Of a stretch of 46,434 nucleotides of DNA, positions 26,693-35,837 are shown piece by piece (the first letter of the stretch is position 1; each line of letters starts with the position of its first letter). Position numbers and translations under genes: made by a program. The notes beneath the pieces were generated by a model. It made no database searches. It was not told where the DNA came from and worked only from the letters and a program-made list of their open reading frames with translations. Source of the DNA: Janthinobacterium sp. (GTDB taxonomy: Bacteria; Pseudomonadota; Gammaproteobacteria; Burkholderiales; Burkholderiaceae_D); contig DMYQ01000119.1 in assembly GCA_003482555.1 (NCBI GenBank), positions 32,589 through 79,022 on the forward strand. Direction: 5' to 3'.

Positions 26693-27319
26693 TCAAGCGC
26701 GGCTGGTCAACACTTTGTCGATCAAGCCATACTCGGCGGACTCGTCGGCGGACATGAAACGATCGCGATCCGTGTCCTTGGCGATTTGCTCGACCGTCTG
26801 GCCGGTGCGATCGGCCAGGATACCGTTCAGGCGGCTGCGCAGGTACAGAATCTCGCGCGCCTGAATTTCGATATCGGAAGCCTGCCCTTGCGAGCCGCCC
26901 GACGGTTGATGAATCATGATGCGCGAATTCGGCAGGGAAAAACGCTTGCCCTTTGCGCCCGCCGCCAGCAAGAAGGCGCCCATCGAAGCCGCCATGCCGG
27001 TGCACAGGGTGGAGACGTCCGGCTTGATGAACTGCATCGTGTCGAAAATCGCCATGCCGGCCGAGACCGAGCCGCCAGGCGAGTTGATGTAGAGCGAAAT
27101 ATCCTTGTCCGGATTTTCACTCTCCAAAAACAACAACTGAGCCACGATCAAGTTCGCCATCTGGTCGTGCACGGGGCCGACCATGAAAATCACGCGTTCC
27201 TTGAGCAGGCGCGAGTAGATGTCGTAAGAGCGCTCGCCGCGGCCGCTCTGTTCCACCACCATCGGCACCAGGCCGAGCATTTCTGTGTCCAGCGCCGGAT
27301 TACGGTTCATACCTGTCAT
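26693..27319 (-). CDS. clpP: ATP-dependent Clp protease proteolytic subunit
   Basis: A 208-residue serine peptidase that forms the two-ring chamber served by ClpX or ClpA. The catalytic triad is visible: Ser112 in TGMAASMGAF, His137 in RIMIHQPSGG and Asp186 in DTDRDRFMS. The start is the ATG at 27319 with AAGGAT upstream; Met4 is an alternative. The first residues are probably removed as a propeptide. It lies 67 bp downstream of tig with a strong hairpin in the gap and no terminator U-tract, so tig and clpP are likely co-transcribed. Confidence 0.97.
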   Translation of the reverse strand: MTGMNRNPALDTEMLGLVPMVVEQSGRGERSYDIYSRLLKERVIFMVGPVHDQMANLIVAQLLFLESENPDKDISLYINSPGGSVSAGMAIFDTMQFIKPDVSTLCTGMAASMGAFLLAAGAKGKRFSLPNSRIMIHQPSGGSQGQASDIEIQAREILYLRSRLNGILADRTGQTVEQIAKDTDRDRFMSADESAEYGLIDKVLTSRA

Positions 27320-27334
27320 GTTTTATCCTTGTGC

Positions 27335-27372
27335 AGCAGTGCGCGCCCCGCCAAGGCGGCGCGCGCACTGCT
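27335..27372 (-). other. Intercistronic hairpin tig-clpP
   Basis: A 12-bp perfect stem AGCAGTGCGCGC/GCGCGCACTGCT (27335-27346 and 27361-27372) encloses a further CCGCC-AA-GGCGG stem. It fills most of the 67-bp gap and ends a few bases before the clpP ribosome-binding site. There is no U-tract, so it may set the tig:clpP ratio by affecting mRNA decay or initiation. Confidence 0.6.
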
Positions 27373-27386
27373 CTTGAGCGTTTGAT

Positions 27387-28730
27387 TTACGCTTGTGCGT
27401 TGCTTCCCATCAACTCGTCGAAGGCAACCGCTTTCGACGTGACTTTCGACAGGCCCAGCACATAGTTGACGACGTTTTCTTCCAATACAAGGGCTTCGAC
27501 TTCACCCAGGCGTTGACGGTCGCTGTAGTAGTACTTCAGCACTTCGCGCGGGTCTTCATAGCTTTGGGCGAAATCTTCGACCTGGGCCTTGACTTGTTCC
27601 GGCGTCGCTTGCAAATTGTTGGCGCCCACCAGTTGCGACAGGATCAGGCCCAGGCGTACGCGACGCTCGGCTTTTTCCGCGAACAGTTCCGGTGGGAATG
27701 GCACATCCTTGACGTTCATGCCGCGTTGCGCCATGTCTTGACGGGTCATTTCAGCGAGGCGCTCGGAATCCTGCGCGACCAGCGTCTTCGGCACGTCCAG
27801 TTCGGCGATCTTGACCAGCGCATCCATCACGCTTTCCTTGTTGCGGGCCTTGACGCGGCCAGCGACTTCGCGTTGCAGATTGACCTTGATGTCTTCACGC
27901 ATTTTCACCAGGTCGCCATCGGCGACGCCCAGCGATTTGGCGAATTCGTCGTTCACTTCCGGCAAGTGCGCCCATTCCAGTTTCACCAGGGTGATCGTGA
28001 AGGAGGCGGTTTTGCCGGCCACGTCTTTACCGTGGTAGTCTTCCGGGAAAGCCAAGGGGAAGGTTTTCGCTTCGCCGACTTTCAAACCGATGGTGGCCGC
28101 TTCGAACTCGGGCAACATGCGGCCTTCGCCGAGCACGAAGGAGTAGCCGTCGGCTTTGCCGCCCGGGAACGCGACGCCGTCGATGGAACCGGTGAAATCC
28201 ACGGTGACCTTGTCGCCGCTTTGCGCGCTTTGCTCCGCGCCGCCGTCGCCATGCTCGCCCGCTTCACCCTTGGTGTGGTAATGCACGCGCTGCTTGCGCA
28301 AGATGTCGATGGTCTTGTCGATTTCCGCTTCCGACACGTCGGCCTTGACGGTTTCGATTTCGACGCCGCTCAGGTCGCCGATCACGACTTCAGGATAGAC
28401 TTCGAAGGTCGCGTCGAAAGCCAGCACGCCTTCGGCCGCTTCTTCTTTCGGTTCGATCTTCGGGTAGCCGGCCACGCGCAGCTTGTTTTCGTTGGCGGCG
28501 TCGTTGAAGGCGCGGCCGACTTTGTCATTGAGCACTTCGGTTTCGATTTGATAACCGAATTGTGCCGCGACCATTTTTAAAGGAACTTTGCCCGGACGGA
28601 AGCCCGGTGCCTTAGCCGTACGGGCTTGCACTTTCAGGCGCTTCTCGACTTCCGTGCGGACGTCCGTCAGCGGGAAGGAGATCGTGATACGACGTTCGAG
28701 TTTGCCCAAGGATTCGACTGCAGTTGCCAT
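27387..28730 (-). CDS. tig: Trigger factor
   Basis: A 447-residue ribosome-bound chaperone that meets nascent chains at the exit tunnel. The ribosome-docking signature GFRPGKVPLKMV is near 45-56. An FKBP-type isomerase domain runs from about 160 to 245 (VTVDFTGSIDGVAF, GEGRMLPEFE), followed by the helical arms. A Gly/Glu/Gln-rich loop (EHGDGGAEQSAQSG) just before the isomerase domain seems an insertion. The start is the ATG at 28730 (MATAVESLGKLE). A consensus -10 lies about 260 bp upstream, implying a long leader. First gene of the tig-clpP-clpX-lon block. Confidence 0.96.
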   Translation of the reverse strand: MATAVESLGKLERRITISFPLTDVRTEVEKRLKVQARTAKAPGFRPGKVPLKMVAAQFGYQIETEVLNDKVGRAFNDAANENKLRVAGYPKIEPKEEAAEGVLAFDATFEVYPEVVIGDLSGVEIETVKADVSEAEIDKTIDILRKQRVHYHTKGEAGEHGDGGAEQSAQSGDKVTVDFTGSIDGVAFPGGKADGYSFVLGEGRMLPEFEAATIGLKVGEAKTFPLAFPEDYHGKDVAGKTASFTITLVKLEWAHLPEVNDEFAKSLGVADGDLVKMREDIKVNLQREVAGRVKARNKESVMDALVKIAELDVPKTLVAQDSERLAEMTRQDMAQRGMNVKDVPFPPELFAEKAERRVRLGLILSQLVGANNLQATPEQVKAQVEDFAQSYEDPREVLKYYYSDRQRLGEVEALVLEENVVNYVLGLSKVTSKAVAFDELMGSNAQA

Positions 28731-29308
28731 GTAAAAATCGTCCAAAAAATAAGATACTGTTGGTGCGAGGAAGGTGGGCTGCCGGCTCTCCGCCACTGTT
28801 GGCGTCAAGTCGGGCCCGATTCCACCCCGCTCGCATATTCATCTGCCGGCGCTTGCCGCACACAGCCGCCGTGACCATCCCTGCGGGACGCCAGACAACT
28901 CCGTGCGCCATGACGCGACAGGGCTCCGACCGCTCAGCCTTGCCATTAAGAAAATAGCAGGGCTGACCATAATTCGGTAAAGCGTGGCATTATAACAAAG
29001 GCCCGGAAGAAGTGGCTAACATTGCGTACCGATCCCTCGGGATCGTCATAGTGCAATGCGACATTTCCAGCGCATCCAGTCCATACCTTGTTTCATGCCG
29101 GGAAACAGAGCCATGGGCCCGTCACCAAAACACAGTATATGCGATTCGGGGCCCGCTCCAAACAAGAAAAATACTGATTTAATGCTGCGCGGGCTCACCC
29201 TTGATTTGATGCATATCAAGGAGCACGGCAAAGTACCATGCGCCGCTATCCACCTCCGGGTCGCCGGCGCCGTGGACGCCTTCGCCGAAGGGGCGATCCT
29301 GCCAATTC
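28731..29308. other. Long upstream region of tig
   Basis: 578 bp without a recognisable gene. It holds a perfect -10 (see 28989-28994) and about 250 bases of probable tig leader. The part near 29040-29300, between that promoter and tRNA-Leu, has short frames on both strands with no family resemblance. I see no terminator for the tRNA within it that I would defend. Confidence 0.4.
28989..28994 (-). promoter_or_regulatory. -10 box of tig
   Basis: TATAAT preceded by TTG on the minus strand, in the sequence TTTGTTATAATGCC. The -35 is poor (GCCACT at 16 bp). It is the best promoter candidate for tig and would give a leader of about 250 nt. Confidence 0.5.
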
Positions 29309-29391
29309 TGGTGCGGATGGGGAGACTCGAACTCCCAAGCCGAAGCACTGGCTTCTAAGACCAGCGTGTCTACCAATTCCACCACATCCGC
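29309..29391 (-). tRNA. tRNA-Leu (TAG)
   Basis: An 83-nt class II tRNA with encoded CCA. Acceptor arms GCGGATG/CATCCGC pair fully with discriminator A. The D arm is TGGTGGAATTGGTAGACA, the anticodon loop CTTAGAA gives TAG, the variable arm is TGCTTCGGCTTG, and the T arm GGGAG-TTCGAGT-CTCCC is standard. Confidence 0.97.
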
Positions 29392-29434
29392 CTTGCTTTA
29401 CCGCACTTGCCGATAATACTGCTGTCACCGCCCG

Positions 29435-29440
29435 ATTCTA
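29435..29440 (-). promoter_or_regulatory. -10 box of tRNA-Leu
   Basis: TAGAAT on the minus strand, about 44 bases before the mature 5' end, preceded by GACTTGC. No strong -35 is visible at 16-18 bp. Tentative. Confidence 0.35.
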
Positions 29441-29489
29441 GCAAGTCGAGCCGCTTCTGGCTACGCCGTTCGCCTTGGCGATGAACAAC

Positions 29490-29533
29490 AACGCGGCATT
29501 CTACTGGATTTCCCTGGAGAATGCCGCGTTTTT
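29490..29533. terminator. Terminator downstream of the RND operon
   Basis: A perfect 13-bp stem AACGCGGCATTCT/AGAATGCCGCGTT (29490-29502 and 29518-29530). It has five T on the plus side, and TTGTTGTTC on the minus side, where the efflux operon ends 18 bp before. Likely the end of that operon. Confidence 0.75.
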
Positions 29534-29547
29534 CCATACTTTTGCGA

Positions 29548-32500
29548 CTAGGCCGCCGCCGCCGCTTGCGGGGTGGCGTCGGGCGCCGCTTTCGGCGCCG
29601 GTTTCTTGACCCGGAACCAGGCCGCGTACAGGGCCGGCAAGAACAGCAGGGTGAGCGCCGTCGCCAGGATCAGGCCGCCCATGATGGCGACCGCCAGCGG
29701 CCCCCAGAACACTGAACGCGACAGCGGAATCATGGCCAGCGCGGCGGCAGCGGCCGTCAGCACGATGGGGCGGCAGCGGCGCACGGCCGATTCGACGATC
29801 GCATCCCACGGCTCGGCGCCGGCGGCGATGTCTTGCTCGATCTGGTCGACCAGGATCACCGAGTTGCGGATGATCATGCCGAACAGGGCGATCACGCCCA
29901 AGTTGGCAACAAAGCCCAGCGGCCGATGCAAGACCAGCAGGGCCGCCGCCGCCCCCGCCACACCCAGCGGGCCGGTCAGGAACACCAGCAGGGAGCGCGA
30001 GAAACTGTGCAATTGCAACATCAGCAAGGTAAAGATGATGAAGATGGCCAGCGGCAAATTGGCCGCGATCGACGCTTCGGCTGCGCCGCTGTCGGCCGCC
30101 GCGCCCTTGACGGTGATGCGGTAGCCGGCCGGCAAGGTGGCGCGCAATTCATCCATCTTCGGCGTCAGCTGGGTCGACACGGTCGGCCCCTGAATGTTGT
30201 CGGCGACGTCCGATTGCACCGTGATCGCCCATTCGCGCCCTTCGCGCCAGACCACGCCCGGTTCCCACACGAAATGGGCGCGCGCCACCTGGGAAATGGT
30301 GACCGACTTGCCGCCGGCGGCGGGAATGTTGGTATCGTTGAGCACGGAAATCGTGGAACGCTCTTCCAGCGGCTGGCGCAACTGGATATCGATCAGCCTG
30401 TTGCTCTCGCGGAACTGGCCGATGGCCGTGCCGGACAGGATGGTGTTGGCGGCCCGCATCACCGTCTGCGAGGTGATGCCGAGCGCGCGCATCTTGTCCT
30501 GGTCCAGATCCAGGCGCAAGACCTTGACCGATTCGTTCCAGTTATCGTTCACGCCCACCGTGTTCTTGTTGGCGCGCATGATGTCCTTGACCTCATCGGC
30601 GATCACGCGCACCTTGCCCACTTCCGTGCCGGTGACGCGAAATTGCACCGGATACGGCACCGGCGGCCCGTTCGGCAAGAGCTTGACGCGCCCCCGCACT
30701 TCCGGGAAATCGGTCTTGAAGACGGCCACGATCTTGTCGCGCAAGATGGCGCGCGCTTCCAGCGACTTGGGCAGCACGACAATTTGCGACACATTGGTCT
30801 GCGGGAAGATCTGATCGAGCGGCAGATAGAAGCGCGGGCTGCCCGTGCCGACGTAACTGGTGACGCTTTCCACGCCGTCGAGTTTACGCACGAAGGCTTC
30901 GAATTTCTTCACCTGGGCTTCGTTGGCGGCAAAGGCGGTGCCTTCCGGCGTCCACATTTCCACCATCAGTTCCGGCCGGCTCGAATCGGGAAAGAATTGC
31001 TTCTCGATAAAGTTGAAACCGTAGATGCCCAGCGCAAAGACGGCCAGGGTGGCGGCGATGGTCGTCTTGCGCCACTCCACGCACCAGTTGACGGTGGCGC
31101 GGAACCGCCGGAAGCCGGGCGTGTCGAACAGATCGTGATGACCGCCCGCGTGCGGCTTGACTTTGAGCAGCACATAACCGATGTAGGGCGTAAACACCAC
31201 CGCCACCACCCAGGAAATGACCAGGGCCAGCGCGTTCACGGAAAACAGGGAAAAGGTGTATTCGCCGGCCGCCGACTTGGCCAGGCCGATAGGCAAGAAG
31301 CCGGCCACCGTGATCAGGGTGCCGGTCAGCATGGGCATGGCCGTCGAACTGTAGGCGAAGGTGGCGGCGTCGAAGCGGGAAAAGCCCTCTTCCATCTTGC
31401 GCACCATCATTTCGACGGCGATGATGGCGTCATCGACCAGCAAGCCCAGGGCAATGATCAAGGCGCCCAGGGAAATCTTGTGTAAATCGATGTCGAGCAT
31501 GCGCATGAACAGGAAAGTCACGGCCAGCACCAGGGGAATGGTGAGCGCGACCACCAGGCCCGGCCGCACATCCAGGCGGAAAGGCTTGGTGTGTAAACCC
31601 AGGGCCAGGAAACTGACGGCCAGCACGATCAAGATCGCCTCGATCAGGGTGTGGACGAATTCGCCGACCGAGGCGGTGACGGCCTCCGGTTGGTTCGAGA
31701 CGCGCTCGAGCTCTATGCCAACCGGCAATTGCCCCTTCATGCGAGCTACCGTCGCTTGCATGTGCTTGCCCATCTCGATGATGTTGCCGCCCTTTTCCAT
31801 CGACACGCCCAAGCCGATCACTTCCTTGCCATTGAAGCGCATCTTGCTTTGCGGCGGGTCCACGTATTCGCGCTTGACGGCGGCGAAGTCGCCCAGGCGG
31901 AAGGTGGTGCCGTTGGCGCGCAGCTCCAGGTTTTCCAGGTCTTTCACGGTTTTCAGGGCGCCCGTCACGCGCACCTGCAAATTATCGGTCGCCGTCACCA
32001 GCACCCCGGTCGACTCGACCGAGTTCTGCGTGCTGAGCTGGTTGACGATGGCCTCGATGGGAATGCCCAGTTGCGCGAATTTCTTGTGCGAAAACTCGAT
32101 ATTGATCTTTTCTTCCTGCACGCCGAACAGTTCGACCTTGGCCACCATCGGCACGTTGAGCAATTGCTGGCGCACGAAGTCGGCGTAATCCTTCATCTCG
32201 GCATAGGTGAAGCCGTCGCCGGAGAGGGCGAAGATGGAACCGAAAGTGTCGCCGAACTCGTCGTTGAAAAAGGGGCCGGAAACGCCAGGCGGCAAGCTGC
32301 CGCGGATGTCGCCGATTTTCTTGCGCACCTGATACCAGGCGGCCGCCGTCTCCTTGGGCGGCGCCGATTCGCGCAGCTTGAGGATGATCAGGGTTTCGCC
32401 CGGCTTGGAATAACTGCTGATCTCATCGACATAGGGGGTTTCCTGCAACTTCTTTTCCAGCTTGTCGGTCACCTGGTCGGCCATCTGCAAAGCCGTCGCG

Positions 32501-32670
32501 CCCGGCCATTTGGCACTGATCACCATCGCGCGGAAGGTGAACGGCGGATCTTCATCCTGGCCCAGCCGGGCATAACTGAGCATGCCGCCTATCAGCAGCA
32601 CGGCCATCAGATAACGGGTCAGCGGAATATGCTCCAGGGCCCAGCGCGACAGATTGAAGCCGCCCTTCAT
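29548..32670 (-). CDS. RND efflux transporter permease subunit
   Basis: A 1040-residue inner-membrane proton-driven efflux pump of the AcrB/HAE-like superfamily. It begins with a cytoplasmic helix and TM1 (LTRYLMAVLLIGGML). TM4 carries the proton-relay signature LLVDDAIIAVEMMVRKMEEG with paired aspartates near 410. Two large periplasmic loops and twelve membrane spans are of normal size. The ATG at 32670 overlaps the adaptor stop by ATGA. Substrates cannot be predicted; it lacks an obvious heavy-metal (CzcA) signature. An outer-membrane factor gene is not in this operon, so a TolC-like protein must come from elsewhere. Drug or solvent export is the usual role. Confidence 0.92.
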   Translation of the reverse strand: MKGGFNLSRWALEHIPLTRYLMAVLLIGGMLSYARLGQDEDPPFTFRAMVISAKWPGATALQMADQVTDKLEKKLQETPYVDEISSYSKPGETLIILKLRESAPPKETAAAWYQVRKKIGDIRGSLPPGVSGPFFNDEFGDTFGSIFALSGDGFTYAEMKDYADFVRQQLLNVPMVAKVELFGVQEEKINIEFSHKKFAQLGIPIEAIVNQLSTQNSVESTGVLVTATDNLQVRVTGALKTVKDLENLELRANGTTFRLGDFAAVKREYVDPPQSKMRFNGKEVIGLGVSMEKGGNIIEMGKHMQATVARMKGQLPVGIELERVSNQPEAVTASVGEFVHTLIEAILIVLAVSFLALGLHTKPFRLDVRPGLVVALTIPLVLAVTFLFMRMLDIDLHKISLGALIIALGLLVDDAIIAVEMMVRKMEEGFSRFDAATFAYSSTAMPMLTGTLITVAGFLPIGLAKSAAGEYTFSLFSVNALALVISWVVAVVFTPYIGYVLLKVKPHAGGHHDLFDTPGFRRFRATVNWCVEWRKTTIAATLAVFALGIYGFNFIEKQFFPDSSRPELMVEMWTPEGTAFAANEAQVKKFEAFVRKLDGVESVTSYVGTGSPRFYLPLDQIFPQTNVSQIVVLPKSLEARAILRDKIVAVFKTDFPEVRGRVKLLPNGPPVPYPVQFRVTGTEVGKVRVIADEVKDIMRANKNTVGVNDNWNESVKVLRLDLDQDKMRALGITSQTVMRAANTILSGTAIGQFRESNRLIDIQLRQPLEERSTISVLNDTNIPAAGGKSVTISQVARAHFVWEPGVVWREGREWAITVQSDVADNIQGPTVSTQLTPKMDELRATLPAGYRITVKGAAADSGAAEASIAANLPLAIFIIFTLLMLQLHSFSRSLLVFLTGPLGVAGAAAALLVLHRPLGFVANLGVIALFGMIIRNSVILVDQIEQDIAAGAEPWDAIVESAVRRCRPIVLTAAAAALAMIPLSRSVFWGPLAVAIMGGLILATALTLLFLPALYAAWFRVKKPAPKAAPDATPQAAAAA

Positions 32671-33827
32671 TTCAGCGCTCCGGCCGGCGCGGCCAAGGCT
32701 TGCGCCCCCTTGAGCGGCAAGTCGGCGCCCAGGATGGTGACTTTCTGGCCCGGCTTGAGCAAGTTCACGCCGGCCGTGACCACGCTCTGGCCAGCCTTGA
32801 TTGCTCCGCCCAGCAGCACGTCGTTGCCGGCCGTGCCGACCACGCTGACGGGCTGCAAGCGCACCACGCCATTTTCCACGATCCACACGGAAGTTGCCGC
32901 CTTCTCATAGAACAGGGCCGTCAGCGGCACCCTGATTTGCGGCGTCGCCGTCTGCGAAGCGAATTGCACCACCGCCGTCATGCCCAGGCGCGCCTCGGTC
33001 AAGCTGTCCGGTATCGTCACCTTCACGGTATAGGTGCGGGTGGACGGGTCGGCCACCGGTGAAATCTCGCGGATCTTGCCGGCCACGGCTTGCCGCGGGT
33101 CGGCCCACAGGCGCACGCGCACGTCGGACACGCGGCGCAGGGTTTCCACCTTGTCTTCGGGAATGCCGATGACCACTTCCTTTTGTCCCGACTTGGCCAC
33201 CCGCACCACCGGCGTGCCGGGCGCCACCACCTGCCCCACTTCGGCGTCGACCGAGGTCACCACGCCGTCGGTGTCGGACAGCAGGCGGGCGTAGGCGGCT
33301 TGATTGGACTGGCCCCGATAGCCGGCCCGGGCCGAATCGACGGTCGACTGGGCCGCCTTGAAGCCGGACACCTTGCCGTCGAGTACGGCCTGGCTGACGA
33401 AATTTTTATCGCGCAATTCCTGATAGCGCCGCATGTCGGAGCGGGCCAGGTCGCGGTTCGTTTCCGCGCCGCGCAAAACGGCCAGGGCCTGAGCTTGCGA
33501 CAATTGCAAATCCTGGGGGTCGAGTTGCATCAGCACTTGCCCCTGCTTGACGACCGTGCCCACGTCCACCTGGCGCTTGACGATCTTGCCGCCGACCCGG
33601 AAACCCAGCCGGGATTCGACCCTGGCCCGCACTTCGCCGGAAAATTCGGCATTGATGTCGGCGTTGTTGCTCTCCAGCAGCAAGACGCGCACCGGGCGGA
33701 TATCCTCGCTTTTTTCGGGCGCCTTGGAACAGGCGGCCAGTAAAATGGCAGCGGCGGCCGCAGCCAGCGCCGTCAGCGGGGAAAGGCGAAGGGGGAGGAT
33801 GTGAGGCAGGGATTTCAGGGCGGACAC
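32667..33827 (-). CDS. RND efflux periplasmic adaptor subunit, lipoprotein
   Basis: A 386-residue membrane-fusion protein. The N-terminus is a lipoprotein signal with lipobox LLAAC, Cys33, so it is anchored to the inner membrane and spans the periplasm. The lipoyl halves (about 75-100 and 185-215, GGKIVKRQVDVGTVVKQGQ and VTSVDAEVGQVVAPGTPV) flank a coiled-coil hairpin (about 100-180). Beta-barrel and membrane-proximal domains follow. It is the first gene of the two-gene efflux operon. A promoter and a dyad are found upstream, but no regulator gene sits beside it. Confidence 0.92.
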   Translation of the reverse strand: MSALKSLPHILPLRLSPLTALAAAAAAILLAACSKAPEKSEDIRPVRVLLLESNNADINAEFSGEVRARVESRLGFRVGGKIVKRQVDVGTVVKQGQVLMQLDPQDLQLSQAQALAVLRGAETNRDLARSDMRRYQELRDKNFVSQAVLDGKVSGFKAAQSTVDSARAGYRGQSNQAAYARLLSDTDGVVTSVDAEVGQVVAPGTPVVRVAKSGQKEVVIGIPEDKVETLRRVSDVRVRLWADPRQAVAGKIREISPVADPSTRTYTVKVTIPDSLTEARLGMTAVVQFASQTATPQIRVPLTALFYEKAATSVWIVENGVVRLQPVSVVGTAGNDVLLGGAIKAGQSVVTAGVNLLKPGQKVTILGADLPLKGAQALAAPAGALK

Positions 33828-33937
33828 GGTATTTTCCTTTACTATGCGGGCTGATCGGTTTCATGCGGGAGGGCAACACACCACGGACATGCATCCGAAC
33901 AACTTGTAGAGATATCAAGATGTTACTATTATTCCGG

Positions 33938-34012
33938 ACGGAAAAGTAAATGACTTTCCGTTAAGTAATTATAAGCGCGTCAAAATTGTTTGCAAATGAC
34001 TTTAGCGTCATT
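33938..34012. promoter_or_regulatory. Promoter/operator region between efflux operon and hpnC
   Basis: Minus strand TTGCAA (33995-33990), 16-bp spacer, TATAAT (33973-33968) is a good promoter for the efflux pair. The dyad ACGGAAA-N10-TTTCCGT (33938-33961) begins where transcription should start and looks like a repressor operator. A second dyad AATGAC-TTTAGC-GTCATT (33995-34012) overlaps the -35. TTGCAA is its own complement and could also serve as a -35 for hpnC on the plus strand, although the matching -10 there is weak. Confidence 0.55.
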
Positions 34013-34032
34013 AATTTAAATAAGTGCTCTTC

Positions 34033-34848
34033 ATGCCAGTCAACCACTACGAAAATTTTCCGGTAGCATCTTTTTTGTTGCCAAAACGCCTAATTCCCGC
34101 CGTCGAAGCCATCTATGCCTTCGCCCGCGGCGCCGACGACCTGGCCGATGAAGGCGATGCCCTGCCCGCCGAGCGGCTTGCCGCACTGCAAGCTTACGAG
34201 GCGGCGCTGGGCCGCATCGAGCGCAAGGAAACGGACGCCGACCCGCTATTCGCCCGCCTGGCCCTGGTCGTCGCGCAATACGAATTGCCCCTGCGCCCGT
34301 TTTACGACTTGCTGTCCGCCTTCAAACAGGATGTGCTCGTGACGCGCTACGCCGACTTCGCCACCCTGCTCGACTATTGCCGGCGCTCCGCCAACCCGGT
34401 CGGCTTGCTGATGCTGACCCTGTACGGCGCCGTCGACGACGACAATGTGCGCGACTCGGACGCGATCTGCACGGCCCTGCAACTCATCAATTTCCTGCAG
34501 GACGTGGCGATCGACCAGCACAAGGAGCGCATCTATCTGCCGTTGGAAGACTTGAGCCGCTTCGCCGTGTCGCCGGCCGGTTTCGAACGGGGCGAGGCGC
34601 GCGGCAAGTGGATCGCGCTGATGCGCTTCGAAGTGGCGCGCGCGCGCGCCCTGCTGCACAGCGGCGCGCCGCTGGCGCTGCGCCTGCCCGGCCGCATCGG
34701 CTGGGAATTGCGCCTGGTGGTGCAAGGCGGCTTGCGCATCCTGGAAGCCATCGAAGCGGTCAATTACGACGTCTTCTTGCACCGGCCGCAACTGCAAAAA
34801 CGCGACTGGATCGCCATTTGCTGGCGCGCCCTGCGCATGCGCGCATGA
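34033..34848 (+). CDS. hpnC: Hydroxysqualene synthase HpnC
   Basis: A 271-residue squalene/phytoene synthase-family enzyme. In the HpnCDE route it converts presqualene diphosphate to hydroxysqualene. The start MPVNHYENFPVASFLLPKRL is typical of HpnC. The aspartate-rich motifs are GADDLADE (about 33) and INFLQDVAIDQHKERIYLP (about 155-173), which bind Mg-diphosphate. I chose the ATG at 34033 over the GTG at 34024. Neither has a clear ribosome-binding site. It begins the squalene cluster; hpnD follows after 155 bp with nothing recognisable between. Confidence 0.92.
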   Translation: MPVNHYENFPVASFLLPKRLIPAVEAIYAFARGADDLADEGDALPAERLAALQAYEAALGRIERKETDADPLFARLALVVAQYELPLRPFYDLLSAFKQDVLVTRYADFATLLDYCRRSANPVGLLMLTLYGAVDDDNVRDSDAICTALQLINFLQDVAIDQHKERIYLPLEDLSRFAVSPAGFERGEARGKWIALMRFEVARARALLHSGAPLALRLPGRIGWELRLVVQGGLRILEAIEAVNYDVFLHRPQLQKRDWIAICWRALRMRA

Positions 34849-35003
34849 AGTCGGCGTCCAAGCAACGGCCACTATGCATGGACCGCGCGGTACAGGCGCT
34901 TGAAAACAGGCTTTTTGCCATGCTTCAGTGCGCTTTCTGCCGTGGCGCGCCGCGCTTCGGCTTAGAATAGCGTCTTCGATCTGTAACCCTTGCACTTTTG
35001 ACT

Positions 35004-35837
35004 ATGTCTCCCGACGAATACTGCCAACAAAAAGCCGCCCAGAGCGGTTCCAGCTTTTATTACAGTTTCCTGTTCCTGCCGCCGGAACGGCGCCGCGCGA
35101 TCACGGCCCTGTACGCCTTTTGCCGGGAAGTCGACGACACCGTCGACGAGTGCACGGACGAATCCATCGCGCGCAGCAAGCTGAGCTGGTGGCGCCGGGA
35201 AGTGCGCGCCATGTACGAGGGCAATCCGACCCATCCCGTGATGCGCGCCTTGCAACCGCACCTGGACACCTACAAGCTGGAAGAAAAATACCTGCAAGCC
35301 ATCATCGACGGTATGGAAATGGATCTGGACCAGACCCGCTACCTCGACTACCAGGCCATGACGCGCTATTGCTGGCACGTGGCCAGCGTGGTCGGCATAT
35401 TGTCGGCCAGCATCTTTGGCGCGACCAAGCCGGAAACCTTGCTGTACGCGGAAAAGCTCGGGCATGCCTTCCAGCTCACCAACATCATCCGCGACGTCGG
35501 CGAAGATGCGCGCAAGGGCCGCATCTACCTGCCGATCAACGAGTTGCAGCAATTTAATGTGACGGCGGCCGACCTGTTGAACGCCCGCCACAGCGAAAAC
35601 TTTGAAAACCTGATGCGTTTCCAGGTCGCGCGGGCGCAAAAAGCCTACGACGAAGCCTTCGCCCTGCTGCCGGCGGAAGACCGGCGCGCCCAGCGTCCCG
35701 GTTTGATCATGGCGGCCATTTACCGCACCCTGCTGACCGAAGTCGAGCGCGACGGTTACCACGTCTTGAAACAGCGTATTTCGCTGACGCCGATCCGCAA
35801 GCTGTGGCTGGCATGGAAGACTTACGTCCGTGGCTAA
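35004..35837 (+). CDS. hpnD: Presqualene diphosphate synthase HpnD
   Basis: A 277-residue member of the trans-isoprenyl diphosphate head-to-head synthases, joining two farnesyl diphosphates to presqualene diphosphate. Motifs are SFYYSFLFLPPERRRAI near the N-terminus, CREVDDTVDECTDE (first Asp-rich motif) and LTNIIRDVGEDARKGRIYLP (second). The ATG at 35004 is preferred to the TTG at 34998. It overlaps hpnE by 8 bp, so the two are co-translated. Confidence 0.94.
   Translation: MSPDEYCQQKAAQSGSSFYYSFLFLPPERRRAITALYAFCREVDDTVDECTDESIARSKLSWWRREVRAMYEGNPTHPVMRALQPHLDTYKLEEKYLQAIIDGMEMDLDQTRYLDYQAMTRYCWHVASVVGILSASIFGATKPETLLYAEKLGHAFQLTNIIRDVGEDARKGRIYLPINELQQFNVTAADLLNARHSENFENLMRFQVARAQKAYDEAFALLPAEDRRAQRPGLIMAAIYRTLLTEVERDGYHVLKQRISLTPIRKLWLAWKTYVRG

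Noticed and set aside
29179..29385. Minus-strand frame beginning MVELVDTLVLEASASAWEFE
   Set aside because: Translation of tRNA-Leu.
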